From G963678445 sp963678445 (GTDB lineage: Bacteria; Hydrogenedentota; Hydrogenedentia; Hydrogenedentales; G963678445), in the NCBI GenBank assembly GCA_963678445.1, contig OY782877.1, forward strand, positions 2,108,001 through 2,172,000: 64,000 nucleotides of DNA, in the 5' to 3' direction. Below, piece by piece: positions 37,493-45,873 of this stretch. The notes beneath the pieces are model-generated. The model was not told where the DNA came from. It made no database searches and was given only the letters and a program-made list of their open reading frames with translations. The stretch's first letter is position 1. Each line of letters opens with the position of its first letter. The position numbers were made by a program, and so were the translations under genes.

Positions 37493-38806
37493 ATGAACAC
37501 CCCCCTGTCGCACGAGCAAAATGTCTGGCGTTGGCGTATTTTGATTTCGACCTATATGGGCTATGCGGGCTATTATATGACCCGCAAGGCGTTTACCATT
37601 GCCAAGACCACTTTTGCCGATCAGTTTGACTGGGAAATGCGGGATGTGGCGCATATCTGGACCGCCTTTCTTGTGGCGTATATGGTAGGCCAGTTTCTGT
37701 GCAGCTTTCTGGGACGTAAACATGGGCCCCGCGTGCTGCTGCTGGGTGGGCTGGGTCTCTCCATTTTATGTAATATTGTCTTTGGTTTTGCCAATTCCTA
37801 CGCTACCTTCATGGTGTTTATGATCTTTAATGGCCTGGTGCAGGCCTCAGGTTGGCCCGGTGTTGTAGGGGGGATTTCGCAGTGGTTGCGTCCTGCCGAA
37901 CGCGGTCGCATCATTGGGGTGTGGGCGACCAGCTATATGCTGGGCAATATGATGGTGAAATCCTTGGGCGGCGTACTGCTGGGGGCTATGGGCTGGCGTT
38001 GGTCTTTCTTTGGTTGCACGATGATCAGTGTCGCGATCTGGGTCCTTCTCTATTTTTGGCAACGTGATAAACCGGAAGATGCCGGTCTGGAACCGATTGT
38101 TAATCGCGCTAATGAGGAAGAATATAAATCGGTAGAACAGGCTCAGGAAGAACAGGTAAGCTTCCGGGAGTATTTGCGTCTGGCGTTGAATCCGGTTGTT
38201 CTGACCATGGGCATCAGTTATTTCTGTCTCAAGTTTTTGCGGTACGCGCTTGATTCCTGGCTTCCTGCCTTTTTGAATATGCAGGGGGTAAGCGTGGCGA
38301 AAGCGGCGATGTATTCGCAGATTTTTGACCTGGCTGGTTTGGTAGGGGCGATTGCGGCAGGGTGGATGCTCGACCGTTGGTTTAAAGGGAATTGGGCCGC
38401 ACTTTCCTTCGTGCTTTCTCTGGGTATGATTGTCGGCTATCTGGCGGTCATCTATCTAGGGGCGTCGCCAATAATGATTGCCTGTTGCTTTGGTATCGTT
38501 GGCTTTATGCTGTACGGCCCCGACATGCTGTTGAGCGGTGCGGCGGCGGTCGAAGTTGCCGGTGCGCGAAATGCCGTAGCGGTGGCGGGTATCGTCAACG
38601 GACTCGGTAGCATCGGTCCGGTGGTGCAGGAGGAAGTGATTGGCTTCCTGGTGAGCGGCGATGAAGTCGCCGGTATGCGTAACACCAATTATCTTGCGCT
38701 TGGTATGAGTATCGCATTGGCCGTTCTTATGTTCATTATGATGTGGCGGATGCGGTCGATTCACCGTGCGCGTGCGGCAAGCAAGTCGTCGCTGGAATGC
38801 GCATAG
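37493..38806 (+). CDS. MFS transporter, organophosphate:phosphate antiporter type (GlpT/UhpT-like)
   Basis: A 437-aa inner-membrane protein with twelve predicted helices. OPA-family landmarks are present: the first-helix GYAGYYMTRKAFTIAKTTF with the conserved arginine, the A-type motif GRKHGPRVLLLGGLGLSILC, and FNGLVQASGWPGVVGGISQW, matching the QGxGWP phrase of GlpT, UhpT and PgtP. These exchange glycerol-3-phosphate, hexose phosphate or phosphoglycerate for phosphate. Arg in helix 1 and the paired helix-7 region (YALDSWLPAFL) are consistent with phosphate recognition. The exact substrate is unknown. Followed by a terminator at 38840-38873. Confidence 0.88.
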   Translation: MNTPLSHEQNVWRWRILISTYMGYAGYYMTRKAFTIAKTTFADQFDWEMRDVAHIWTAFLVAYMVGQFLCSFLGRKHGPRVLLLGGLGLSILCNIVFGFANSYATFMVFMIFNGLVQASGWPGVVGGISQWLRPAERGRIIGVWATSYMLGNMMVKSLGGVLLGAMGWRWSFFGCTMISVAIWVLLYFWQRDKPEDAGLEPIVNRANEEEYKSVEQAQEEQVSFREYLRLALNPVVLTMGISYFCLKFLRYALDSWLPAFLNMQGVSVAKAAMYSQIFDLAGLVGAIAAGWMLDRWFKGNWAALSFVLSLGMIVGYLAVIYLGASPIMIACCFGIVGFMLYGPDMLLSGAAAVEVAGARNAVAVAGIVNGLGSIGPVVQEEVIGFLVSGDEVAGMRNTNYLALGMSIALAVLMFIMMWRMRSIHRARAASKSSLECA

Positions 38807-38839
38807 AGTCAGTGTACAACGTGTAAATCTGTTATTTTT

Positions 38840-38873
38840 TCCGCCGCACCCTCGGGTGTGGCGGATGATTTTT
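38840..38873 (+). terminator. Terminator after the OPA-type transporter
   Basis: Stem TCCGCCGCACCC / GGGTGTGGCGGA with a short TCG loop, then TGATTTTTAG. Confidence 0.75.
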
Positions 38874-38944
38874 AGGGTTGCCTTTCGATACAATAAACTT
38901 CTTTCAGATACTACTGCAATACAACCATGAATTGGGTTAAAGCT

Positions 38945-40687
38945 ATGTCGAGTGAAAAGCATTTTGAGCGAACTTTGGTCACCAGTGCGTTGCCGTATGC
39001 CAACGGAAACATCCATTTGGGCCACATCGCCGGCGCATATTTGCCGGCAGATATCTATGTGCGTTATAAACGCCTCAAAGGCGAAAAAGTTTTATATGTT
39101 GGCGGTTCCGACGAGTACGGCGTACCCATTACACTGACGGCGCTCAAGGAAGGAATTTCGCCAAAGGACGTCATTGACCGATATCACACCGCCAACGCCG
39201 CTGCCTTTGCGGATTTGGGCATTTCGTATGATATCTACGGACGCACCTCGTGGGATCTGCACATCGACAGCACGCAGGATTTTTTCCGCAAACTGGATGA
39301 GGCAGGCTACATCCATCAGGAGGAGATGGAGCTGTGGTATTCCGAGCAGTCCGACAAATTTTTGCCCGATCGCTATGTGCGCGGCACCTGTCCCAAGTGT
39401 GGTTATCAAGATGCCAACGCGGACGAGTGCGAAAGCTGTGGGGCGCAGTATCCACCGCATGATTTGGTGAGTCCTCGCGCTAACATTCCCGGCGACACCT
39501 CTGAACCGATACTGCGCAATTCACGCCACTGGTTCCTGGATCTGCCCAAATTTACCGATGCGCTCAAAGCTTGGCTCGACACGCATCCTGAATGGCGCGC
39601 CAATGTAAAAGGCATCGCGTATAGCTGGGTAAACGATTTGCGCAGCCGTTGCATCACCCGCGACACCGATTGGGGTGTTCCTATTCCGCGGGAAGATGAT
39701 GATACGCAAAACAAACGGATCTACGTATGGTTCGACGCCCCCATCGGTTATGTCACGAACACGCGTCAATGGGCCTTGGATACGAATCGGGACGCGGATG
39801 CGTGGAAAGTGTGGTGGAAAGACCAAAGCACGCGCATGGTGCATTTTATCGGCAAGGATAACGTGCCCTTCCATGCCGTTATTTTCCCCGCCATGCTTAT
39901 GGGGCAGGAAGACTACATTCTTGCCGATACCGTGGTGGGCAATGAATACCTCAATATTTTCAATCGCCAGACCGGCCAGACGGAAAAAGGTTCCAAATCA
40001 AAGGGCAACATGATTTCTGTGCGCTGGGCGTTGGATCAGTTTTCCCCCAACGCCATCCGCTACTACCTGTGCGCGATTGCACCGGAATCTAAGGACTCCA
40101 GTTTCGACTGGGATGAGTTCATGCAGCGTTACAACGGTGAGCTTTGCGATGTAGTCGGCAATTTTGTGCATCGTTCCCTGACCATGACCGTCAAGAACTT
40201 TGCGCAGCAAGTGCCCACGCCTGCCAGCCTCGATGAAGAAGATCAGGCCATGCTGGACGCCATCCCGGCGCATGTGGATGCGATTGCGGAAGCCCTGGAA
40301 GGCTTCCATTTCCGTCAGGCGCTGGAACGCTTCATTGATTTGGGTCGCAAGGCTAATGTCTATTTTGACGCAAAACAGCCTTGGGTAACGCGCAAAACCG
40401 ATATGGAGCGCACAGCTACGACTTTGTACGTATGTTGTCAGATCGTCAAAGGACTGTGCCACACCATGGCCCCCTTCCTGCCCGAAGGGGCAACGCAATT
40501 GGCGGAATTTCTTGGTGTAACGCTGCCGCAGAACGGTCCCGATGGCGGCGAAGACGGCTGGGACGAAGCCAAGACGTTGCTTCCCGCCGGCGCCCCTCTG
40601 CAAAAACCTAAGGTGCTATTCCCAAAACTCGACAAAGACGTGATTGCTGAGCTGGCGGAAGCGCATCAACGTGGCGACGCATATTAA
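38945..40687 (+). CDS. metG: Methionyl-tRNA synthetase
   Basis: Class I aminoacyl-tRNA synthetase charging tRNA-Met. The 580-aa chain has the HIGH motif as HLGHIAGAYL near 26, a zinc knuckle GTCPKCGYQDANADECESC around 147-165, the KMSKS loop as GSKSKGNM near 358, and an anticodon-binding helical domain (VGNFVHRSLTMTVKNF). It ends without the C-terminal EMAPII-like tRNA-binding domain seen in the longer type, so it is the short form. Start chosen at ATG 38945 (MSSEKHFERTLVTSALPY); ATG 38927 adds six residues, and neither has a strong ribosome binding site. A 38-bp palindrome follows the stop. Confidence 0.95.
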   Translation: MSSEKHFERTLVTSALPYANGNIHLGHIAGAYLPADIYVRYKRLKGEKVLYVGGSDEYGVPITLTALKEGISPKDVIDRYHTANAAAFADLGISYDIYGRTSWDLHIDSTQDFFRKLDEAGYIHQEEMELWYSEQSDKFLPDRYVRGTCPKCGYQDANADECESCGAQYPPHDLVSPRANIPGDTSEPILRNSRHWFLDLPKFTDALKAWLDTHPEWRANVKGIAYSWVNDLRSRCITRDTDWGVPIPREDDDTQNKRIYVWFDAPIGYVTNTRQWALDTNRDADAWKVWWKDQSTRMVHFIGKDNVPFHAVIFPAMLMGQEDYILADTVVGNEYLNIFNRQTGQTEKGSKSKGNMISVRWALDQFSPNAIRYYLCAIAPESKDSSFDWDEFMQRYNGELCDVVGNFVHRSLTMTVKNFAQQVPTPASLDEEDQAMLDAIPAHVDAIAEALEGFHFRQALERFIDLGRKANVYFDAKQPWVTRKTDMERTATTLYVCCQIVKGLCHTMAPFLPEGATQLAEFLGVTLPQNGPDGGEDGWDEAKTLLPAGAPLQKPKVLFPKLDKDVIAELAEAHQRGDAY

Positions 40688-40702
40688 ATGGAAAAGCGTT
40701 TA

Positions 40703-40740
40703 CTGGGGGAACCTTTTTGTTCGCAAAAAGGTTCCCCCAG
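40703..40740. terminator. 38-bp perfect palindrome after metG, terminator-like
   Basis: Stem CTGGGGGAACCTTTTTG and its complement around TTCG, 15 bases past the metG stop. Same design as 5569-5604, including the GGGGGAACC/GGTTCCCCC ends, but with an extra base pair per arm. A downstream ACCCCTTCCCAAAAAAC segment follows. Confidence 0.7.
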
Positions 40741-40770
40741 ACCCCTTCCCAAAAAACTTTAGGAGATACA

Positions 40771-40833
40771 CCGGTCTGCTTGGATTAGGAAGCAGAAGGA
40801 CCAAAACTCCTGCCACTGGTCCCTGGACCACTT
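40771..40833 (+). repeat. Two-hairpin intergenic repeat, copy 9 (diverged)
   Basis: CCGGTCTGCTTGGATTAGG, AGCAGAAGGACC, then CACTGGTCCCTGGACCACTT. Both GGTC/GGACC hairpins are kept although the linking sequence has changed. It lies between metG and the phosphatase terminator. Confidence 0.6.
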
Positions 40834-40906
40834 GTGAACCGAAAGATCCCCGCCCCGCCCATGTTCACAGAACAGAAATGGATTGCTTCCAGGCAATGGT
40901 ATGAGA

Positions 40907-40939
40907 AAAAAAGAGGGGGAGGGCGGTGGCCCTCCCCCT
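40907..40939 (-). terminator. Terminator of the purple-acid-type phosphatase gene
   Basis: Minus-strand stem AGGGGGAGGGC / GCCCTCCCCCT with a CACC loop followed by CTTTTTTTC, 24 bases after the stop. Confidence 0.9.
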
Positions 40940-40962
40940 GTGTGATTGTAGATCCGATCCGG

Positions 40963-42357
40963 CTAGATGGTTGAAGTGTATTTGGAGATGCCGTTCGCGC
41001 CTTTTTCCAAGGTGAAGCCATCTACGCGTTCGCCGGAAACAGTATAACTTTCGTACTTGAGCTGGTCGCCGTCGATGGAGATGACCTGGAACAGTTGTTT
41101 TTCTCCAAAGTATACGGGCATGAGAGAATCAAATTTTGGATTTGAGTTGTACATCTTGGGGCCGGCAACGGAGACGGCATAAATCGTTCCGAATTTTGAA
41201 TCGTCGACGATTTGGTCGCCTGCCAGTTTATAGGTGCGGCCATAGGTGTGGTCGTGCCCTTGCAATACCAGGTCGACCTGGTATTTGTCATAGATCGGGC
41301 GCAGCTGTTTGCGCAGCCATTCATTGTCTCTTTCTTTACTGGTTGAATAAATCGGGTGGTGGTGGGTGGCGATGGTCCAGCGGTTGGGATTGTTCTGCAG
41401 GACTTTTTCGAGCCAGGCGAGCTGTGCATTACGAATTTTAGGCGGGGTGCCATCTTCCAGTGCGTTTGAGTTGAGTGAAATCATCCGAACGCCTTGGTAG
41501 TCGACGTAGTACACCTCTTGATTCAGTGCGGGGAGATCGGAAGGGCCATTTTCCGGTAGTTCAAAATGGCCGTGGTAGGCGGGATCGGCATTGAAGGGGT
41601 ACGGGGGCATTTTTTTTGTGCGGTGGTGGGTATCGTGGTTGCCGGGTGTGGGTAGCGCCGGGATTAGGGAGGAAATTACTCCATTTGCATAGGAGAATTC
41701 GTCCCACAGCTCATCGCTATATCCTTCGGTAACCAAATCGCCGGCATATACGATGAAGCGTGCATCGGGCGCATGTTGAAAGGCCATGCGCATGGTGCGT
41801 GAGCACATGGAGCGGATGTCGTTTTGGATGTCGCCTACATAGAGGAAGCGGAAGGGGGCTGCTTTTTCGGAGGCCGTCTGGAAAACATTCCATTCACTCC
41901 ACTTCTTACCATCGCCAACCCGATAGCAATACGGGGTCTCAGGCTTCAGATCAGTAATGGTAAAGGCGTAGTTGTAGGCTTGATTGCGTCCAAGGATCGT
42001 GAAGGGGGCCTTCGCCTTGGCTGAAAAGGTCAGTGTGGCGTTTTCAAAGTTCGGAGAGGCGGAAAGGGGTGCGATTTGAACCTGGGGTTTCTCGAGTGGG
42101 CCTGCCGCACGCCAGGTGAAGCTTTGCATATGCGCGGGATCTGCTGCGCAGGATAAACGTACCCGTTCCGGGTAAGCGCTTTTGATGGGTTCTTTCTTCA
42201 CTACAGGGGCGGTTGCCACGGTTTTTTCTTTGGTGGCTGCGCAAGAAGAGGCGAATAGGCCCGATCCGAGTGCGGCTGCTGACAGCATGAAGTTACGTCG
42301 ACTGGCGACTGGCTTGGTGGTTGCGTTGTCTTTCTGTGGCGAGGTCGATGTTTTCAC
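40963..42357 (-). CDS. Tat-exported purple-acid-phosphatase-type metallophosphoesterase
   Basis: A 464-aa exported phosphatase. The N-terminus has a Tat motif SRRNFML (Arg20-Arg21) and a hydrophobic stretch ending ASSCAA, so it may be a Tat-exported lipoprotein with Cys39. A fibronectin-like domain (~55-160; SFTWRAAG, YRVGDGKKWSEWNVFQT) precedes the dimetal core: YVGDIQND, VYAGDLVTEG, TPGNHDTHH, TIATHHHPIY and LQGHDHTYGRTY, which supply the ligands. The layout is that of plant/bacterial purple acid phosphatases. It would hydrolyse phosphomonoesters in the periplasm, supplying phosphate or dephosphorylated sugars. Followed by a strong terminator. Confidence 0.92.
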   Translation of the reverse strand: MKTSTSPQKDNATTKPVASRRNFMLSAAALGSGLFASSCAATKEKTVATAPVVKKEPIKSAYPERVRLSCAADPAHMQSFTWRAAGPLEKPQVQIAPLSASPNFENATLTFSAKAKAPFTILGRNQAYNYAFTITDLKPETPYCYRVGDGKKWSEWNVFQTASEKAAPFRFLYVGDIQNDIRSMCSRTMRMAFQHAPDARFIVYAGDLVTEGYSDELWDEFSYANGVISSLIPALPTPGNHDTHHRTKKMPPYPFNADPAYHGHFELPENGPSDLPALNQEVYYVDYQGVRMISLNSNALEDGTPPKIRNAQLAWLEKVLQNNPNRWTIATHHHPIYSTSKERDNEWLRKQLRPIYDKYQVDLVLQGHDHTYGRTYKLAGDQIVDDSKFGTIYAVSVAGPKMYNSNPKFDSLMPVYFGEKQLFQVISIDGDQLKYESYTVSGERVDGFTLEKGANGISKYTSTI

Positions 42358-42645
42358 GAGCTTCTGTCCTTTCTTTCTTTTCCCTTTTTATTCCGTATGG
42401 AGGGGAATTTTGACGCTTACATCTTGATACAAAGATGGAAACGGGGTAAGTGAAAAACAGAACTAGTGTACCGATTTTTTGTGTGAAATGACAACGGGGA
42501 ACACGTTATTATCTTTTTCATAAAATATGAAACATATTTTAGAAAGAGGGAGGCTTGCTAATTGTGTGGTATGTCGGCAATGCCATACGTTTAGCGCAGT
42601 ATTTATGGGGGCGTGCACAATTGCGCTGGACCAGGAAAATTTTGC

Positions 42646-42674
42646 TTGACATCCTGAATTCATTTGAATACTAT
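42646..42674 (+). promoter_or_regulatory. Consensus sigma-70 promoter of the small RNA
   Basis: TTGACA at 42646-42651 and TACTAT at 42669-42674, separated by exactly 17 bases. Predicted start is near 42681. Confidence 0.8.
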
Positions 42675-42680
42675 TATGAC

Positions 42681-42808
42681 AGTATACCTGAGCGGTGATT
42701 TCCGCGAATCATAGTAAGGAGATTTTTACTATGTAGGAATCATCACGGAGGGCAACGTTGTTTCGGCAACGCCCCATTCCCCCTGCCTATGGCTTGGGGG
42801 CTTTTTTT
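42681..42808 (+). ncRNA. Putative ~128-nt structured small RNA of unknown family
   Basis: It begins about seven bases after a consensus promoter and ends in a terminator (CCCCCTGCC / GGCTTGGGGG then seven T at 42802-42808). The body folds into CATAGTAA / TTACTATG (42710-42717 with 42726-42733) enclosed by GTGAT...ATCAC pairing (42695-42703 with 42736-42746), then GGGC-AAC-GTTG / CAAC-GCCC. Loop one presents AAGGAG and the hairpin strand carries ATG immediately followed by TAG, a start-stop minimal ORF. No plus-strand gene follows (the next gene, pyrC, is antisense), so it is not a leader. It lacks the SRP tetraloop helix and does not look like tmRNA or RNase P. Confidence 0.65.
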
Positions 42809-42889
42809 ATGTCTGCAGGGATGCGATGCGGAAAACAAAACTGTTGCCCAATAAACACAGTTCATTGGGCAACAGAGATGACGTTATGC

Positions 42890-44158
42890 TTATGCCTGGT
42901 AGGCGCATTGTCCGTCGCAAAGGGTGTATTTCACACGGCCATACAAGGTTTGCCCAATAAAGGGGGAGTTTTGAGCTTTTGAGGCAAATTCGTCTGCCTT
43001 GACGGTCCATGAGGCGTCGGGATCGAAGATAGTGATGTCGGCGGGGGCGCCTTCTTGAAGTGTTCCAGCGGCCAAGTTGCAGATTTGGGCGCCATTATAG
43101 CTGAGCAGAGCAATGGCGCGTTCCAGAGAAATGTGGCCGGGACGTACCAGGTGGGTGAGGGTGAGCGCCAGCGAGGTTTCGAGGCCGATAATGCCAAAGG
43201 GGGCCAGCTGAAACTCAACATCTTTTTCGGTAAGCGTGTGTGGGGCATGGTCGGTGGCTATGCAATCGATGACGCCGTCGCGAATACCCTGGATGATGCC
43301 GTCCACGTCCTCTTGCTCACGTAGTGGCGGATTCATTTTAGCGTTGCTATTGAAAGAGCGTACCGCGTCGTCAGTAAGGGTAAAGTAGTGGGGGGCGGTT
43401 TCGCAGGTGACACGGATGCCTTTTTCCTTGGCGCGACGGATGATATTGACGCCTTCGGCGGTGGTGACATGCTGGAGGTGGATATGTGCGCCCGTCATTT
43501 CAGCCAGCCGAATATTACGGTCGATGCGGGTTTCCTCAGCCGCTTTGGGGATACCGGGGATGCCGAGCATTGTCGAGGTGATACTTTCATTCATCGCACC
43601 GCCATTGGCAAGGGCCTTGTTCTCATTATGGGCGAGATAGGGCAGCTTGACCATGTTGGCATATTCGAGTACCCGTCGCAGACGCGCGGCATCTTCAATA
43701 TCTTTACCGTCGTCGGTAACCGCGACCGCACCGACGTCGCGCAGCTCTGCCATTTCGGTGAGTTCTTCGCCCTTCATGCCTTTGGTTGCGCATGCAGCGG
43801 GGCGTATGTGGATGCATGCGGTTTCGCGGGCGCGTCGGTTGACGAATTCCACCATGCCGGCATTATCGATAGCGGGGGATGTATTCGCCATAGTGACTAC
43901 GGTGGTGAATCCGCCTTTAGCTGCAGCGCGACTTCCCGAGGCGATGTCCTCTTTAGACTCGAAACCGGGCTCGCGGAAGTGTACGTGGATGTCGACCAGG
44001 CCGGGGCAGACGATGCAGCCCGCCGCGTCTATAGTCTCGTCGCCTTTAAAGTTGTTTCCGATAGCTTTTACCACACCGTCTTCGATCAACAGATCTTTAG
44101 CTTCGCTGACGCCTGTGGCGGGTTCAATGAAGTGCCCGTTGATAATGGCCAAGGTCAT
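42890..44158 (-). CDS. pyrC: Dihydroorotase
   Basis: Third step of pyrimidine synthesis: reversible cyclisation of carbamoyl-aspartate to dihydroorotate. The 422-aa protein is of the long (class I) type with PGLVDIHVHFREPG (His58, His60 metal ligands), AHNEN, LQHVTTAEG and the metal/catalytic Asp in IATDHAPHT. NSNAKMNPPLR is the substrate-binding phrase. It belongs with pyrR and pyrB upstream on the same strand, but a 680-bp gap containing a GxxExxY cassette separates it from pyrB, so it may now need its own promoter or readthrough. Length is normal. Confidence 0.95.
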   Translation of the reverse strand: MTLAIINGHFIEPATGVSEAKDLLIEDGVVKAIGNNFKGDETIDAAGCIVCPGLVDIHVHFREPGFESKEDIASGSRAAAKGGFTTVVTMANTSPAIDNAGMVEFVNRRARETACIHIRPAACATKGMKGEELTEMAELRDVGAVAVTDDGKDIEDAARLRRVLEYANMVKLPYLAHNENKALANGGAMNESITSTMLGIPGIPKAAEETRIDRNIRLAEMTGAHIHLQHVTTAEGVNIIRRAKEKGIRVTCETAPHYFTLTDDAVRSFNSNAKMNPPLREQEDVDGIIQGIRDGVIDCIATDHAPHTLTEKDVEFQLAPFGIIGLETSLALTLTHLVRPGHISLERAIALLSYNGAQICNLAAGTLQEGAPADITIFDPDASWTVKADEFASKAQNSPFIGQTLYGRVKYTLCDGQCAYQA

Positions 44159-44200
44159 AATAAGTCTCCCGTGTTGGGTGTATCACGTTTTGTATTCATC

Positions 44201-44217
44201 CCCACGGCGACCGTGGG
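44201..44217. repeat. Short palindrome CCCACGG-CGA-CCGTGGG
   Basis: Seven-bp arms around CGA in the 160-bp spacer upstream of pyrC. Twin of the palindrome at 9894-9908. Confidence 0.5.
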
Positions 44218-44286
44218 AAAACCGATTTTTTTGGTCACCAGTAATATTGTTTGTGCGCTGACTATGTTCAGCAATTAAAAACACTT

Positions 44287-44737
44287 TTTACCATGAAGAG
44301 CATGAAGAACATGAAGGTTTATAAAACAAAGCTTTTTATGCCCTCTTTGAGTCGTGGGACGTTAAAATTTAGTAAAAAACCGTGAGAAATTCCGGATAAC
44401 TTTATATAGGTTAATAGCTGCGCTTCAAATACAGGTGTTACTCTTTCAACACTTTTCAGCTCCAGAATAATCGCATTCTCCACGAGAATATCAACGCGGT
44501 ATCCACAATCCAAACGAATGCCTTTATACTCGACAGGCAAAGGACATTCTTTTTTAAAGGGAATATTCTGTAACGAAAGTTCATGCGCCAGACAATTTTG
44601 ATAGGTGGACTCCAGTAAGCCGGGAGCAAGATGACGATGTACTTCGATAGCGCAACCAAGAACTTGATTCGATAGGGCACTGAACGTTTGCATCATCCCT
44701 GATTTTCCTTCATGTTCTTCGTGCTCTTCATGGTAAA
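44287..44737. mobile_element. GxxExxY cassette with 31-bp inverted ends inside the pyr operon
   Basis: Left arm 44287-44317 (TTTACCATGAAGAGCATG and further ATGAAG units) and right arm 44707-44737 are inverted copies with one mismatch. They bracket a single gene so closely that the left arm starts right after its stop and the right arm lies just before its start. A solo arm occurs at 5398-5428. The unit sits between pyrB and pyrC, which otherwise form one operon with pyrR, so it looks like an insertion. No transposase is encoded; mobility in trans or by recombination is inference. Confidence 0.55.
44319..44696 (-). CDS. GxxExxY protein (PDDEXK_3-type)
   Basis: A 125-aa protein with the name-giving motif in LAPGLLESTYQNCLAHEL, then FKKECPLPVEYKGIRLDCGY, RVDILVENAIILELKSVE and QLLTYIKLSG. 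The D...E-L-K pattern (RVDILV...ILELKSV) is a PD-(D/E)xK nuclease-like core. This family is common in environmental Gram-negative genomes, and its function is not established. It is the only gene inside an inverted-repeat cassette. The C-terminus is slightly short (ending KEGIKSFVL), as is usual. Same strand as the pyr genes, so it would be transcribed with them. Confidence 0.85.
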   Translation of the reverse strand: MMQTFSALSNQVLGCAIEVHRHLAPGLLESTYQNCLAHELSLQNIPFKKECPLPVEYKGIRLDCGYRVDILVENAIILELKSVERVTPVFEAQLLTYIKLSGISHGFLLNFNVPRLKEGIKSFVL

Positions 44738-44770
44738 CACTACTTATAGTGTCTTACGGTCCAGAAACGT

Positions 44771-44842
44771 TAGGGAAAAATACCTCTCTATGGTCACGCA
44801 GGGTAGGGACCATATCTTCTGGTATTGGTCCCTGGACCACTA
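44771..44842 (+). repeat. Two-hairpin intergenic repeat, copy 6 (supplies the pyrB stop)
   Basis: ATGGTCACGCAGGGTAGGGA, CCATATCTTC, then TTGGTCCCTGGACCACTA. The final CTA at 44840-44842 is the TAG stop of pyrB on the minus strand. Confidence 0.65.
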
Positions 44843-45811
44843 GTTTCGGTTACTGTTGACGAGTAGGTGCATGACGGCCATGCGTATGGCGACGCCGTTG
44901 CTAACTTGTTCCAGGATAAGGCTGCGGGGACCGTCGGCCACTTCTGTCGCTAATTCCAGGTCGCGGTTAATCGGGCCGGGGTGCATGACAAGTGCATGGT
45001 CGGGTGCGTAGCGCAGGGACGTTTGGTCAATACGGAACAGGCGGATGTATTCACGCAGACTGGGAAAGAGCCCTTTGGTTTGGCGTTCCAGCTGAATGCG
45101 TAGCACGTAGACAATGTCGACATCGGTCAGGGCCGTTTTGAGATTGGAGGTGACCTCTACCCCCATCTTTTCGATGTCTTTGGGCATGAGGGTGGCGGGG
45201 CCGCACAGGGTGACGTGTGCGCCCAGCTTGTTCATGGCGCGGATATCACTACGGGCAACCCGGCTGTGTTCGATGTCGCCAATGATGGCGATTTTTACGC
45301 CATCCAATCCGGCGTTGGGATCTTGCCGCAGGTGGCGGATGTGGTTACGCATGGTGAAAACATCCAGCAATGCCTGCGTGGGGTGCGCGTGTCGGCCATC
45401 GCCCGCGTTGATAATATGCGAGCTGTGGTTGTCCGCCAGGATTTGTGCTGCACCCGCGCAACTGTGCCGTAGCACGATGACGTCGGTATTCATTGCCTCG
45501 ATATTGTTAAGTGTGTCGTGCAGCGTTTCGCCTTTGACCGAGCTGGAGGAGGATTCGGTAATGCTCATGGTGTCGGCGCTAAGGCGCTTAGCGGCCAATT
45601 CGAAAGAGACACGGGTGCGGGTACTGGGTTCGTGGAACCAGTTCACCACCAGGCGTCCCTGGAGAAGGGGAACTTTCTTAATACCGCTTTCGCGTGCCGA
45701 AACAGCCACAAACTGTGGGGCGGTATCCAGGATAAGTTCGATCTCCTCGCGTGATAAATCCGCGATGCCGATGAGATCTTTTCGGGTCCAGATTTTTTCT
45801 GCTTGCGCCAC
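44840..45811 (-). CDS. pyrB: Aspartate carbamoyltransferase catalytic subunit
   Basis: Condenses carbamoyl phosphate with aspartate, the committed step of pyrimidine synthesis. The 323-aa chain has the carbamoyl-phosphate loop HEPSTRTRVSFE (Ser63-Arg67), DGRHAHPTQALLD (143-150), IAIIGDIEHSRVARS and the C-terminal VMHPGPINRDLELATEV. No pyrI regulatory subunit is nearby. It follows pyrR by 62 bases and is therefore likely under the same PyrR-controlled leader. Its TAG stop is contributed by the end of a two-hairpin repeat, which has evidently landed at or replaced the original 3' end. Confidence 0.96.
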   Translation of the reverse strand: MAQAEKIWTRKDLIGIADLSREEIELILDTAPQFVAVSARESGIKKVPLLQGRLVVNWFHEPSTRTRVSFELAAKRLSADTMSITESSSSSVKGETLHDTLNNIEAMNTDVIVLRHSCAGAAQILADNHSSHIINAGDGRHAHPTQALLDVFTMRNHIRHLRQDPNAGLDGVKIAIIGDIEHSRVARSDIRAMNKLGAHVTLCGPATLMPKDIEKMGVEVTSNLKTALTDVDIVYVLRIQLERQTKGLFPSLREYIRLFRIDQTSLRYAPDHALVMHPGPINRDLELATEVADGPRSLILEQVSNGVAIRMAVMHLLVNSNRN

Positions 45812-45873
45812 GGGTGTTAAAGCTCCTTAATTGCTAGGCTTTTTGCAAAATTACGGCAATGGATGTGCTACTG

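Noticed and set aside
42681..42808. SRP RNA (4.5S) or 6S RNA identity for the small RNA
   Set aside because: The GGAAGGAAGCAG-type SRP loop is absent, and 6S would need a long closed stem with a central bubble.
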